From Pavlovales sp. CCMP2436 (taxonomy: Eukaryota > Haptophyta > Pavlovophyceae > Pavlovales): a stretch of 37,915 nucleotides of DNA. This document shows positions 18,118 through 28,487 of this stretch, in pieces. Numbering within the stretch: position 1 is the first letter of the stretch; the number at the start of each line of letters is the position of its first letter. Where the stretch lies: assembly GCA_026770615.1 (NCBI GenBank), contig MU631405.1, positions 240,170 through 278,084 of the forward strand. The letters run 5' to 3'. Under the pieces are notes generated by a model. The model had not been told where the DNA came from. It ran no database searches and saw only the letters and a program-made list of their open reading frames with translations. The position numbers were made by a program, and so were the translations under genes.

Positions 18118-19485
18118 GTGCCAGAGCTGGAAGAAGTGCCAGAGCTAAAAGATAACTCCGACTCTGATAGCGACGCGGAGGAGCCGATCGAGCTCCCGCA
18201 AGTGGACAGCTTGCTGGGACTGCTAGACTTCCACCGCCGCAGCTTCCGGGGCCGCAACTTCCGACGCCCTCCGGTCGCAAAGCCGACTGCAGGGTTCGAC
18301 AGCAACATCAAGGCTGACGACCAGAAGCCAGACCGTGTGGGTCTTATGCTCGACCCACGCGACAGTCTCAACGCAAAAGTGGCCGAGAAGCTGGGACCGC
18401 TCCTCGCCAAGACGCTGCGCTACATCCAGACCGTGCGCGACGAGGACAATGACCTTCACACGTGCGCTTCGACAATCGTTCTACTCGCGGAGTGGGTCGG
18501 TGAGAAGCACAGCGCAGCAGTTCTGCGTGACATGGGCTTCCCCGATGTGGACGTGATCACTATCCGCCGGGTTTGCCACCCGCCCGAGCGGCGGGTGCGC
18601 GCTATCTTCTCCTGGGAGGAGGAGCTGAGCAGCGACTCGGACGGGGACATCAACTTGTTCACCGGCCAACGCCGCAAGATCGACTTAAGGACGGGGCTCG
18701 AGAAGGCGCGCAGGGCAGACGCCAAGTTCGGCGACGCCCGCAACGCGCACTTCGAGTCGAGGCCCGTATCGGATCTCGACTGGCGCTACCGGCGATTCAG
18801 CTACCCCGACAGCACGGACGCACGCGACCGTGCGCCGATGCAGCACGATGCACGCCGCGTGGACGATGACAGTTTCACCGTCCCGACACACGCTGTGTTC
18901 GACTCCAGGATAAAGATGAAGGGCCGCGTCCGATGGGACGATGGTCGCATCCTGGAGATTAAGGAGAAAGGCATGCTCTTGATGGACCTGAAGTGCGCAC
19001 GCACAGGCGCCACGCAGGCAGTGCACATGCTCTGCTGGGCAGCTCCAAGCATGGAGATGCCCCTCCTTGCCGTGCAAGCTTTCACGGCCGAGGGCATCAC
19101 AGTCACGTTCAAGCCAACGGGGCCAACAGTGGAATTCTCCAAGCAGGGAGGAGTAGTGATGGGCCTGGACGAGCAGTCAATAATGCAGGCCACCATCCAC
19201 ATGCCGGGAGACCAGATCCCGCCACGGCACTACCCCGTGCCCATGGGGCAGCCCTCCTCAGCTGAGAAGGGATACGCCGCCTACACCACCACTGCCAAGC
19301 CGCAGGGGAGTTACGGCGGAAGAGGCTTTAATGGCGGCGCTACCACCCGAGGCCGTGACTTCACCAGAGGCACCACGGGCAGAGGCAACCAGGGAGGGCG
19401 GGGCGTGCAGTCGAGGGCGCCGTCTCAGCCGATCTTTGACCGCCTGGGGAAGAGGACACAAGCTGATCTCCACTCAAACGCCTAA
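18118..19485 (+). pseudogene. Copia protease-like region with Gly/Arg-rich tail
   Basis: A 455-residue frame. Residues 1-250 are acidic then basic and unrecognised. Residues 258-350 follow the copia aspartic-protease pattern: HAVFDSR where DSG(A/S) is expected, then WDDGRILEIKEKGMLLMDL, then WAAPSMEMPLLAVQAFTAEG, which parallels the 'vlyvP.l..NLlSv..l...G' segment. DSR in place of DSG would make it inactive. The C-terminus (about 380-435) is Gly/Arg-rich, resembling an RNA-binding RGG tail. The assignment rests on pattern only. Confidence 0.45.
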
Positions 19486-19571
19486 GGCCCACGTATGGCA
19501 CCGAGCTAGAAGAGCAGTCCCGCCGCAAGCTTGCGGCAGAAGACGACTGGCTAGCTCTTTGGTCGACGAGA

Positions 19572-20560
19572 TTGGGCATCGCTAACAAGCAGTTGCTTCA
19601 GCGCTCGCTCTTGAGCGGATCTGTCCTAGACATGGACAGCAAACAGCCACGACAGGCTGCTCTCAGCACACTGACTGACGCGCGCATGCGAAAGTCCTTA
19701 TTTTTCGTACCTATGCCTAGGGCAGAACTACCGGGTCAAATAACTCATTTAGATATCTTAACGATATCAAAAGTGAACCTGCCCGTCGGCACCGATGAGA
19801 GTTCCCTAGGGATGCGATATGGCCTAGACGACGCTTCGAACCGGTGTTGGGTTTACTTCGGGAAAATATGAGGGGAATTGCACGTCTGCTACGACTGTGG
19901 TTCCTGGAGCTCGGCACCCACGCTAACTTGGGCGCACACTTCCTTCTCGGCCCGGGTTTTGGGCAACGGAGAATTCATACGGATGGAGGCACGAACCTCA
20001 ACTCGAAGGACATTGATGATCTCTTGACTGAGTTCGGATTGTCAGCGAATGTGACCTCAGCGCACGACATGCCGGAATCCAACGGCAAGGTCGAGTGCTA
20101 CATCGGGACCCTCTCGGCAGATACGAGAGCAATCCTGGCCTTGTCCAAGGTGCCAATCAGGCACTGGCACTGGGCGATGCGATATGCCTGCGTAGCTCGC
20201 AACATGCTCGCATCACAGCAGATCGTACGAGACAACGTCCGCATCTGGGTCTTGCCGCATGAGATTTTCTTCGGCAGACGACCAACAGCTAAACACCTAG
20301 CCGTGTTTGGAGCTCCATGCAGGATGCTTCTCATCGGCCCGGCCCGAAAGAAGAGCGGCAAGCTCGGCCCCCGATGGAACGGGGATTCACTCTGGGCTTC
20401 GGAGGGGATGGCGTGCAATATGGAGATTCCATGCGCTTGATCTTTGGGTACATCATCCTCTTAGTAGACGGCAAGGTGAACTTCTCTCGGCACGTACAGA
20501 TCAACGAGAGAGAGCTGGTCGCGGGGGGGGATACACACTCCTTGGAGGATAAACATCGAC
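19572..20560 (+). pseudogene. Copia integrase core, three frames
   Basis: Frame 1 (19572-19871) has THLDILTISK with the first catalytic Asp and then YGLDDASNRCWVYF. Frame 2 (19844-20440) has IHTDGGTN with the second Asp, SNGKVECYIGTL with the Glu, and PHEIFFGRRPTAKHLAVFGA, typical of copia integrases. Frame 3 (from about 20380) continues GFTLGFGGDGVQYGDSMRLI and FSRHVQINE, the usual end of the domain. The frameshifts lie near 19855 and 20380. All three acidic residues survive, so loss of function is by frame disruption. Confidence 0.75.
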
Positions 20561-20653
20561 TCGTTCGAGGGGATCTCGAGCGAAAAGAGGAGCGACCAAG
20601 CTCCCATCCCACACGACTCCAACAAGCAGGCCAAGACGACCACCGGCAAGCCT

Positions 20654-21433
20654 GTGACAGCCACCGACAAAGGCTCCGCCCCCGTTGACAGACCAATCCT
20701 CTACTCGGATGACGATTCGAGCACGAGTGGTAAAGACACGGAGGAGGAACTGGACCGTCGTGATGGCCTCACAAGCGTGCGAGCAAGAATGTTGGAGGGA
20801 GAAAAGGAGACGGGCCTCGTCGAGGCGAACCCTATTCAAGCTCTGCCCGAGGGGCACGACCCGCTTAGGCGGGACAGGGCTTCGAGGAGCAAGGCCAAGA
20901 CCACTGAGCTGGCGTCTACTCGAGCGGCAATAGGCATCACGCACAAGGGGGTTCCGGTCACCCTCCCGCGCAACTTCCGCCAGGCGAGAGCATCGCCCAA
21001 CGCAGACAAGTGGCGTGAGGCGATGGAGTCCAACCTGGTAGCGCATCGAGACCTCAACACCTTCAACGAAAAGGTAGTGAAGGCTGGTACCAGAGTACTG
21101 CCGTTACAATGGATATACGAGGCCAAGTCGGACAAGACGGGTGATATCACCCGTTGGAAGGCACGCATGGTGATGATCGGCAACTACCAGCGTGAGGGAA
21201 ATGACTACACCGAGGTGTTCTCTTCCACCATCAGGAGCGAGCAAGTTCGTCTTCTCCTGGCGATTGGTGCCAAGATGGACGGCAAGCGCCGACCCAATCT
21301 GAAGCACGCCGAGGTCAAGATCTTCTGGAAAGGAGATGTCTCGGACGCCTACCTGACGTCCAACCTTGAGGAGGGAGACCGCCCTCTGTTCGCCCTGCCA
21401 GCTGGCTATGTGGCGCAGCCGCCCTCTATTTAA
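20654..21433 (+). pseudogene. Copia reverse transcriptase, N-terminal third
   Basis: Residues 107-259 match the start of Ty1/copia RTs: KWREAMESNLVAHRDLNTF, PLQWIYEAKSDKTGDITRWK, ARMVMIGNYQREGNDYTEVF, then KGDVSDAYLTSNLEEG carrying the first catalytic Asp, and LPAGY. The palm YxDD motif, the rest of RT and RNase H are missing because the frame runs into unrelated repeats at 21420-21433. Residues 1-100 are the integrase-RT linker. Confidence 0.8.
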
Positions 21434-22780
21434 GCCGGCCTGCGCCGCGATTGATTGGACGACCCTGCTCTTTGCGGGGAGCACCCCGCCGCGAGCGTCA
21501 TGGGGCTCGGGGTGCTGTTGAAGCAGGCCGCGCCGCGATCGGGTTGGTCCCTATAATTGTTCTTGGCGGGGAGCACCCCGCCGCGAGGTTCTTCCTGTAC
21601 CAGGAGGGCGACCCACCCGGCGCAGCGATCGGGCCCGGATCTGCTCCTACCGCGAGCGTCCCGCGGTGCGCGATCGACACGAGGCCGGCGCGCACCGCGA
21701 GCGGGCTCGCGTCTGTCTCTGTCAGCGAGTCTGGCGCCAGCGTTAGCTGAGGCTTCGGCATCGCCGTTGGGTGCGAGCCGTAGCTGCGCCCCTAATAATC
21801 TTCGCCTTGCAGCATGATGAGCCTCCTTTTTGCTTCTGCCACGAGCGTCACGCGGTGCGCGGCCGGCACGAGGCCGGCCCGCACCGCGATCGGGCTCGCG
21901 CCTGTCTCTGTCTGAGTCCACTGCGAGCGTCACCCTGCGCCAGGAGGTTCCCCCAACTGGCGAAGCGATCGGGCCCGGTCCTGCTTCTGCCGCGAGCGTT
22001 ACGCGGCGCACGGCCGGCACGAAGTCGGCGCGCGCCGCGATCGGGCTCGCGTCTGTCTCTGACTCCACCGGCACCTCGAGCGTCACCCTGCGCCAGGAGG
22101 GCGAGCCCCTGACGCAGCGATCGTATTCGATCCTGCTTCTACCGCGAGCGTCACGCGGCGCGCACCGGGCGCTATGCCGGCGCGCACCACGATGGTGCTC
22201 GGGGCCTGCCCTGCTGCTGCCGCGAGCGTCACGCGGCGCGCTCAGGGCGCTATGCCGGCGCGCACCGCGATCGGGCTCGCGTCTGTCCATGTCGGCGAGT
22301 TGGGCGCCAGCCTGAGCTGGCCGAAGCTGCGGACCCATGGACATCGCCACGTTAAGCCTTTGTCCTGCTTCTGTCGCGAGCGTCACACGGCGCGCGGCCG
22401 GCTTGAGGCCGGCCCGCACCGCGATCGGGCTCTCGTCTGTCTCTGGCTCCGCCACGAGCGTCACCTTGCGCCGGGGGGGCGACCCCCCCGACGCAACGAT
22501 CGGGCCCGGTTCTGCTCCTGCCACGAGCGTCACTCGGCGCGCGACCGGCACAAGTCCGGTACGCGCCGAGATCGGGCTCGCGTCTGTCTCTGAGTCCGCC
22601 GCGAGCGTCATCCTGCGCCAGGAGGTCCCCCCCACTGGCGCAGCGATCGGGCCCGGTCCTGCTTCTGCCGCGAGCGTCCCGCGGCGCACGGTCGGCACGA
22701 GGCCGGCGCGCACCGCGATCGGGCTCGCGTCTGTCTCTGTCGGCGAGTCTGGCGCCAGCATCAGCTGGGGCTTCGGCACC
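21434..22780. repeat. GC-rich complex tandem repeat field
   Basis: About ten diverged units of roughly 130-150 bases built on CGCGAGCGTCACGCGGCGC, GGCCGGCACGAGGCCGG, CGCGATCGGGCTCGCGTCTG and GCGATCGGGCCCGG. A longer block beginning GGCTTCGGC on the plus strand recurs about 1.02 kb apart (near 21750 and 22770). The minus strand is open for 449 codons (22779-21430) with a repeated peptide such as SWRRVTLAADSETDASPI and VRAGLVPAVRRVTLAAEAG; plus-strand frames are also open. CGATCG palindromes are dense. Coding is possible but not supported by any domain. Confidence 0.6.
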
Positions 22781-22929
22781 GCTGCGATCGATCGCCCGCG
22801 ATCTCGATCTGCGATAGCGTGCGATAGTTGCGATAGCGTTGCCGTTGGCTTTTTAATTTTCGCTTTCGCACGGCTTTGGCCGCTGAGTCAATTGGCTGAG
22901 TCCGGATCAGTTATTAATCCGGTTGGGAA

Positions 22930-23010
22930 TTAGTGGGGGTGGTCTTGACAGACGGTCGTCCTGCCCGGACAGGGTGGTCTTGACAAACAGTCATCCCGCT
23001 CGGACACCGT
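22930..23010 (+). repeat. Two-copy 39-bp tandem repeat
   Basis: GGTGGTCTTGACAGACGGTC and GGTGGTCTTGACAAACAGTC start consecutive copies, each ending in a CGGACA block. It is followed to 23280 by C-rich and (CA)n sequence with no gene. Confidence 0.5.
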
Positions 23011-23283
23011 CGTGGCGCACAATCGACTGAAGTAGGCGGCCACGCTGCGCATGTGGGGCAGCTTCAGATTTCGGCTTGCGCTCGGGTGCGCCCGGGGGCT
23101 CCCGGGCAAGCGCCGAAACGCGAGCCAAAATTTTATATGTAGGTATCGGACCCCCCCCTTGGCATCGGAACACCAACAATAACCACCCCCCCCTTCCCCC
23201 CCACCCCGCCCCCCCAACCAAACACTGACACACACTGACACACACACACAGAAATATATAAATATTAGCGGCCCAGTATGGTT

Positions 23284-23450
23284 CAACAGGTGTTTTTCAG
23301 TCACTGGCTTGGTCGACGTCAGGCTGAGGTCGAGTACACAGAAATACATATATATTAGCTTTGGTGTGGGTGCTGGTGCATGAGGGTTTGGGTCGATCGC
23401 TCGACCTCAGCCTGACGTCGACCAAGCCAGTGACTGAACAACACCTGTTG
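23284..23450. repeat. Foldback element, family B (51-bp arms)
   Basis: Arms 23284-23334 and 23400-23450 are complementary with about two mismatches (CAACAGGTGTT, CACTGGCTTGGTCGACGTCA, GCTGAGGTCGAG). The 65-base centre holds no ORF. Arms of the same family appear at 25441-25527 and 25627-25712, there joined to TAGCGGCTCAGCATGG. Confidence 0.7.
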
Positions 23451-23599
23451 TACACAGACATATATTATCACATAAATACACACCCACACGCACACACACA
23501 CACACTACCCTCCCCACCCAAAAGAATATCTTGGTATCGAAACACTAATACCAGAGTCCACGGACATAATAAGCAGGGAGTAAAATTGAAAATTTCGTA

Positions 23600-23635
23600 A
23601 GGCAAGAGATGTGGGTGTGGGGCGGGGGGGGGTGC

Positions 23636-23666
<31 letters not shown>

Positions 23667-23820
23667 GCGTGGCAGTCTCGACAGGTAAGGAGGCTGAGGC
23701 GGCGGCGGCGATGGCGGCGACGGCGGCAGCGGCGGTGACGGCGGCAGCGGCGGCGGCGGTGGCGGCGGCGGCAATGGAGGCTGCGAAGGCGACGGCGACG
23801 GAGACGGAGTGTGGCTTTAG
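23600..23820 (+). repeat. GGC/GCG trinucleotide tract
   Basis: An almost continuous run of GGC, GCG and GCA triplets, interrupted by GTGGCAGTCTCGACAGG. All strand/frame combinations stay open as poly-Ala, Gly, Arg or Pro. It is treated as simple sequence, not a gene. Confidence 0.7.
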
Positions 23821-24280
23821 ATGAGAATGTGTGCGCGGTCGGCAATTCAAGGTTCTTCTTTTTGTCAGTGGTGGGCCTTCAGTGCCTAGCTGAAGGTACC
23901 TGCTGGCACGGCGGATTCACTCGCGAGAGTCACGTCGTTGAACCGACGGTGTTGAGAGACGCGGGCGGAATAAATAATAAAACAACCCCCCCCCTCTGGC
24001 ATCGGAAGTTCGGAACACCAACCCCCACCCCGTGCGCTTGCGCCGTACGCCATTTGAACAAGTTTTTAAAATATGCATCCGGACCCATAATGATGATCTG
24101 CGCGTTGAGGTCCCGCAGAGCCGGGTCAGAGGCAGCGCTTGCGACGCGTGTGGCATACGCGTGTTTGGCGTCTACCGCGTCGACCGTCCTCGCGTCCCCG
24201 TCTCCGGTTTGTGTGGTGATGTGGGCTGGGCTCAAGTTTTAAAATTTGAAGGAGATGATCTCGGACCATTTCCGGCTCGT
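23821..24280. other. Intergenic, C-rich motif shared with 23.15 kb
   Basis: A CCCCCCCC...GGCATCGGAA...GGAACACCAAC block near 23982-24020 resembles 23148-23175, hinting at another dispersed repeat. No gene can be supported. Confidence 0.35.
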
Positions 24281-24545
24281 GATGAACGAGATCCGAGCAG
24301 CCGTGCACGACGTTGCACGCACGCCGCTGACGCATGGCCGCCTCTCCGCGCCCCGCGATCGAAGGGTGGCGAGCGCGGGAACCGTCACGCTAAAACGGTC
24401 GGCGTACGCAGCGCGTCATGAGCGTCACCCGTACGGGGCAGGCCCGCCTCGTGATGGACGAGGTCCGAGCTGTGCACGACGTCGCACGCGCGCTGCCGAG
24501 CCGTGGCCGCCTCTCCGCGCCGCCGCGGTCGACGGGCGGCGAGCT
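24281..24545 (+). repeat. Duplicated segment, about 170-bp period
   Basis: CGTGATGAACGAGATCCGAG, GTGCACGACGTTGCACGC and GGCCGCCTCTCCGCGCC recur at 24452-24545 with scattered changes. Peptides from both copies are alike in one sense frame, but no domain is evident and the units are in different frames. Confidence 0.5.
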
Positions 24546-24837
24546 TTGGGGACGTCACATAGGAAGAAAGGACGTGCACGCACCTCGCAGAGCGAGTTGA
24601 GCGAAGATCGGGGATAAAAAAAACCTTTTGCGCCTGCGCGCGATCTCTTAAACAAGCCATCGCGCGCGGGCGGGCATCGCCGCCAGCCCGAGCAACATGC
24701 TGTCACACATCATGACCGACTGCAAACGCAGCCAGCCAGCCGACCGACGGCAAAATCGTTTTTAAAATTAATTCTATTTTGTGAACAAAAGCAACCTCTA
24801 CTATCGGTTCAAAACGAGTTGATCAGGCCAAAACGCG

Positions 24838-24990
24838 CGTTTGGCGGTGTCGGGCCGGGGCGGCTTCCGTATTGCGAGACCGTCAGATTCCGAGACGGTC
24901 TTGGAATAACAAGCCCGAGACGGTCTAATTCAGAGACGATCTCCGCGACAGCGTGCTAATCGGAGATCGTTGGCATCCTCGCATTGCAGT
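24838..24990 (+). repeat. Dispersed palindromic repeat, family E, copy 2
   Basis: Begins with TGGCGGTGTCGGGCCGGGGC and contains CGAGACGGTCTAATTC-type blocks, CGACAGCGTGCTAATCGGAG and ATCGTTGGCATCC. It is nearly collinear with 34147-34285. The following 450 bases hold no gene. Confidence 0.65.
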
Positions 24991-25164
24991 ACAAAAGACT
25001 GGCACCTCCTGCGCACGGGGCCAGCGCCGTGCTCGTTTTGATTTGTTTTGCTGAATTGTTTTGATGCTGTTGAAATGCATCAAAAAACTACTTAAGTTTG
25101 TACCAAAGCTCAGTTTTGGACTCGATACTAACTAATAACTAGTTTAGACTGATACGGTTATAGA

Positions 25165-25182
25165 CGGGCATTAAGAAAGCTG
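25165..25182 (+). repeat. MITE family C, single end
   Basis: GACGGGCATTAAGAAAGC, identical to both ends of the element at 4482-4631. No second end is found nearby, so it is a solo end or a truncated copy. Confidence 0.55.
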
Positions 25183-25440
25183 GGAATGCACGAACGCCCG
25201 CCAGCGCACGGCCGAGACCGTCCGCAAGACCCACATTGTGCATGCCGGCCAGACACTCGAAGCGGCTCGCGATCGCCCGTGTGGGCGATGTAGGAACGCG
25301 GGCACAGACACCGAGCACAAAGCGACAGGATGCACCGCACTGACTGCCCCGCGGGCGCTGCATGCCACTCCGCCACACTCGTACCCGCAGGCGCCGACCT
25401 ATATATATACATCCAGAACCGATCATGGAGTCCCGGAGCA

Positions 25441-25712
25441 GGTGTACGTACTAACGTCTGACGTCGACCAAGGCAGTGAGTGAACAACACCTGTTGAACC
25501 ATGCTGAGCCGCTATATATTTATGATAGGGATTCAAGCTGGCGTCTGACTGAGCCGCTATATATATATTAATGAAGGGGGGTTCGGGCTGGCGGTGTTTC
25601 AAGTTCAAGTCAAGCTGATCTTAGCGCTCCGACGCATATATACTAGCGGCTCAGCATGGATCAATGTTCAAGTGGTGTTCAATCAACACTCACAGACTTG
25701 GTCGACGCCAGA
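25441..25712. repeat. Nested cluster of MITE families B, A and D
   Basis: From left to right: a family B arm (to TGAGCCGCTATATAT, 25527), a family A left-arm start (GATAGGGATTCAAGCTGGCG, 25525-25552), family D (25563-25636), then a family B arm in the opposite orientation (TAGCGGCTCAGCATGG to TTGGTCGACGCC, 25637-25712). The arrangement is best read as A/D material inserted in the TA-rich centre of a family B element. Confidence 0.6.
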
Positions 25713-25781
25713 CAATAGCCCTGGCAGCGGGGGTGGTAGAGGTGAAGTTGGTGATGAACTCGTAGCAGATGCCATTATATT

Positions 25782-26172
25782 ACTGGTAGGGATTCAAGCT
25801 GGCGTCTGACTGTCCTGGAAGTTATGCTGTTCTGAGCGCTGCGTCGCCCATTGGCATTGCCTGCTGTATGCCTTAGTCGGCTGGGCTGGCTTGGGCGCCA
25901 CCGAGCGTGCCCATGGATCTCCGGTAGTATGCCCGGGCAAGTATAGCATTGCATGATCTTATATTCATGTAGGTACTGTTAGGGAGATTCTGGCTGGCTG
26001 TGTTTCATTATTCAAGTCACTGAGCTGATCGGAGATCCATCGGCACGCTCGGTGGCGCCCAAGCCAGCGCAGCCGACTAAGGCACGCAGTAGACAATGGG
26101 CGACGCAGCGCTCAGACCAGCACAACATTCAGAACAGTCAGACGCCAGCTTGAATCCCAATCATAAATATAT
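25782..26172. mobile_element. MITE family A, long-arm copy
   Basis: A 390-base element with terminal inverted repeats of about 150 bases (25782-25932 and 26024-26172). Shared blocks include GGGATTCAAGCTGGCGTCTG, CTGAGCGCTGCGTCGCCCAT, GCCTTAGTCGGCTG and TGGGCGCCACCGAGCGTGCC. There is no ORF. The ends lie in TATA-rich sequence, so a TA target is plausible. Its centre contains a diverged family D segment. Confidence 0.75.
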
Positions 26173-26213
26173 TTCTTCGCCATCCTGAAACGGCCGGATC
26201 GCGCTGCCCGCTC

Positions 26214-26240
26214 GCGAGGCAGCCCGATGGGCTGCCTCGC
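26214..26240 (+). promoter_or_regulatory. Hairpin spanning a candidate start codon
   Basis: A perfect 12-bp stem GCGAGGCAGCCC / GGGCTGCCTCGC with loop GAT. The ATG of the adjacent frame (26227-26229) lies across the loop and the first base of the 3' stem. It would hinder initiation if transcribed, or simply mark a small palindrome at a MITE flank. Confidence 0.3.
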
Positions 26241-26568
26241 AAAGCTGTTGTACGCACTGCTATCGGCCACCTCTATCACGGACGCCTCATCTACTACCTC
26301 ATCCACTGCGCCTCCGCGCGGTTGCTCGCGCCATGCGCGCGCGAACAAGTTCATGGCATTCCAAACCCAAACCCGCCATCAAGTGGACTCGTTTGCGCTC
26401 GACGCCTCGGCTCCTTCGGCTCCTTCTTCAACCAGTCCTTACAACGCGCCTCCGCGCTGCAGCCCGCGCACCGCAAGCGCGAACGAGTTCACGGCATTCA
26501 AAACCCCGTCGCTTCCTAGCGACACGCCGACGGTGAGACCACCAATGAACTCGCTCGCTCGCGCTCGG
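26227..26568 (+). CDS. Possible partial CDS with 46-residue repeats, cut by gap
   Basis: A frame opening MGCLAKLLYALLSATSI and containing two copies of an APPRxCS-xxASANxFxAFxT unit 138-139 bases apart (about 26310 and 26449). It runs into the N gap, so length and product are unknown. The Ser/Thr/Ala-rich composition is like that of secreted or low-complexity algal proteins. Coding is uncertain. Confidence 0.25.
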
Positions 26569-27428
26569 NNNNNNNNNNNNNNNNNNNNNNNNNNNNNNNN
26601 NNNNNNNNNNNNNNNNNNNNNNNNNNNNNNNNNNNNNNNNNNNNNNNNNNNNNNNNNNNNNNNNNNNNNNNNNNNNNNNNNNNNNNNNNNNNNNNNNNNN
26701 NNNNNNNNNNNNNNNNNNNNNNNNNNNNNNNNNNNNNNNNNNNNNNNNNNNNNNNNNNNNNNNNNNNNNNNNNNNNNNNNNNNNNNNNNNNNNNNNNNNN
26801 NNNNNNNNNNNNNNNNNNNNNNNNNNNNNNNNNNNNNNNNNNNNNNNNNNNNNNNNNNNNNNNNNNNNNNNNNNNNNNNNNNNNNNNNNNNNNNNNNNNN
26901 NNNNNNNNNNNNNNNNNNNNNNNNNNNNNNNNNNNNNNNNNNNNNNNNNNNNNNNNNNNNNNNNNNNNNNNNNNNNNNNNNNNNNNNNNNNNNNNNNNNN
27001 NNNNNNNNNNNNNNNNNNNNNNNNNNNNNNNNNNNNNNNNNNNNNNNNNNNNNNNNNNNNNNNNNNNNNNNNNNNNNNNNNNNNNNNNNNNNNNNNNNNN
27101 NNNNNNNNNNNNNNNNNNNNNNNNNNNNNNNNNNNNNNNNNNNNNNNNNNNNNNNNNNNNNNNNNNNNNNNNNNNNNNNNNNNNNNNNNNNNNNNNNNNN
27201 NNNNNNNNNNNNNNNNNNNNNNNNNNNNNNNNNNNNNNNNNNNNNNNNNNNNNNNNNNNNNNNNNNNNNNNNNNNNNNNNNNNNNNNNNNNNNNNNNNNN
27301 NNNNNNNNNNNNNNNNNNNNNNNNNNNNNNNNNNNNNNNNNNNNNNNNNNNNNNNNNNNNNNNNNNNNNNNNNNNNNNNNNNNNNNNNNNNNNNNNNNNN
27401 NNNNNNNNNNNNNNNNNNNNNNNNNNNN
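26569..27428. other. Assembly gap (860 Ns)
   Basis: Unsequenced bases. The left boundary of the virus-like block at 27.6 kb may lie within it. Confidence 0.99.
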
Positions 27429-27587
27429 CCGCGGCCACCGCGGCCGAGGCGTGCGCCCCGGTCGGCATTGTGGCTGCGCCAGTTGTCGTCACGGTACGCG
27501 CCGTCCGCGTGCGCAGGAGCGTCCTCGGGCCCGTTTGCCGAGCGGCCGGTGCGTTGGAACCAAGTCTGAGGTGACGACGATTTGATA

Positions 27588-28115
27588 TCAATTTTTCGAG
27601 GGCTGATCTGAGCGTGTTTCCTTCAGACTAGCCATGAAATCATCGATAATAATCAGACAGTTCTCCTTTTTCTTAGAAGCGACCTCGAGCTTAGCTATTA
27701 CAATTTCGAGTGCAGCCTTGTCCAATTCATGACTGACTTTATCGTGAAAACGGAAATGGCTATCAGTCATTGAAGCGAAGCTGGTGGCGGGGATATAGAG
27801 ATAAACATTGTCGAATACTCCGGCATATATATTCGGTGACGTCTGTGTAAGCATGGCAATGGAAAGGCTGGTTTTACCGGAGCGTGGTGGTCCAATGTAA
27901 CAAGCAAACATGTGCTGGGCTGGTAGTGGAGGGGGTATATCACCGAGTGCATTATCGACTCCAAACCTCGGAATAGTGAGCCGTATTTCATTGCTTTCTT
28001 CGAGCACTTTATCGCTTGAGTTGTCCATCGGTGTGTCCATCGGGTCTTCCGACGACTCGGGGGGCTTGGGAGGCTTTGCCGTTACCACCATTTTTGGTCT
28101 ATATATTGCCTTCAT
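27588..28115 (-). CDS. FtsK/HerA (A32-like) genome-packaging ATPase, C-terminally truncated
   Basis: Drives viral DNA into capsids by ATP hydrolysis. After a Pro/acidic N-terminus (1-45), FACYIGPPRSGKTSLSIAML carries the Walker A motif (GPPRSGKT, about residues 74-81). ENCLIIIDDFMASLK carries Walker B with its double Asp (about residues 151-157). The spacing of about 75 residues is right for A32-type ATPases of Polintons, virophages and large DNA viruses. The frame ends only about 20 residues after Walker B, whereas the family needs a further 70-100 residues including the sensor Asn/Gln, so it is truncated or frameshifted, with host-like GC-rich DNA immediately downstream. Confidence 0.75.
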   Translation of the reverse strand: MKAIYRPKMVVTAKPPKPPESSEDPMDTPMDNSSDKVLEESNEIRLTIPRFGVDNALGDIPPPLPAQHMFACYIGPPRSGKTSLSIAMLTQTSPNIYAGVFDNVYLYIPATSFASMTDSHFRFHDKVSHELDKAALEIVIAKLEVASKKKENCLIIIDDFMASLKETRSDQPSKN

Positions 28116-28139
28116 TTTTATTTAATGGGCACACATACA

Positions 28140-28487
28140 TTAAACATACCTTATCGAGATTCCTGGCTTCTCGTAATAGCGGAATGGGGGTTCTGCGACC
28201 ACGGTCGCACCTACCGGCTCGTAAGTGGACGCTTGTGGGACTGGTGGGGCTTGCTGGACTGGTGGGGATGGTGTGGGTGGTGGAGCTTGGTTGGTGTTGA
28301 AGCCGTATTTAGCAGACAGCCTTATTGCGAGTGCGTATTCATCAAGTGCTGCTTTCTCACGAGCCTTCTCAGACGCAGCAGCGACCCGTATAATTTTTGC
28401 GTCGGCGAGAATCTGCACTCGCCGTTTATTAGCTGCCAAGTAATTTAGCCGCTGTTTCTTGCTTGGGATACGTTTTGCCTTGACAGA
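28140..28487 (-). CDS. Small basic/Ala-rich protein, virus block
   Basis: A frame with a Lys/Arg-rich helix (SVKAKRIPSKKQRLNYLAAN), an Ala-rich helix (AAASEKAREKAALDEYALAI) and a Pro/Gln-rich C-terminus (about 28225-28290), ending 25 bases upstream of the ATPase ATG. No ATG precedes the helix; a TGA in frame lies just upstream at about 28515, and a TTG is at 28439. It is either 5'-broken or spliced. A virion core or DNA-binding role would fit the charge but is only a guess. Confidence 0.4.
   Translation of the reverse strand, partial: SVKAKRIPSKKQRLNYLAANKRRVQILADAKIIRVAAASEKAREKAALDEYALAIRLSAKYGFNTNQAPPPTPSPPVQQAPPVPQASTYEPVGATVVAEPPFRYYEKPGISIRYV

Larger units (their letters stand above)
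16604..21433 (+). mobile_element. Ty1/copia retrotransposon, 3'-truncated and frameshifted
   Basis: Domain order gag zinc knuckle, protease-like region, integrase, then N-terminal RT, which is the copia (not gypsy) order. The pol part is broken by several frameshifts, and the RT stops before the YVDD box where a GC-rich repeat field begins. No LTR is recognised at either side. Left flank is the LINE 3' terminus. A long unrecognised segment (about 17.15-18.85 kb) separates gag from the protease-like region, unusual for the family. Confidence 0.75.

Noticed and set aside
23468..23850. Poly-Ala/Pro/Arg frames at the GGC tract
   Set aside because: Simple triplet repeat open in every frame.
26227..27591. 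Long frames of 452 (+) and 387 (-) codons across 26.2-27.6 kb
   Set aside because: They are open only because 860 Ns cannot contain stop codons. Only the flanking parts are sequence.
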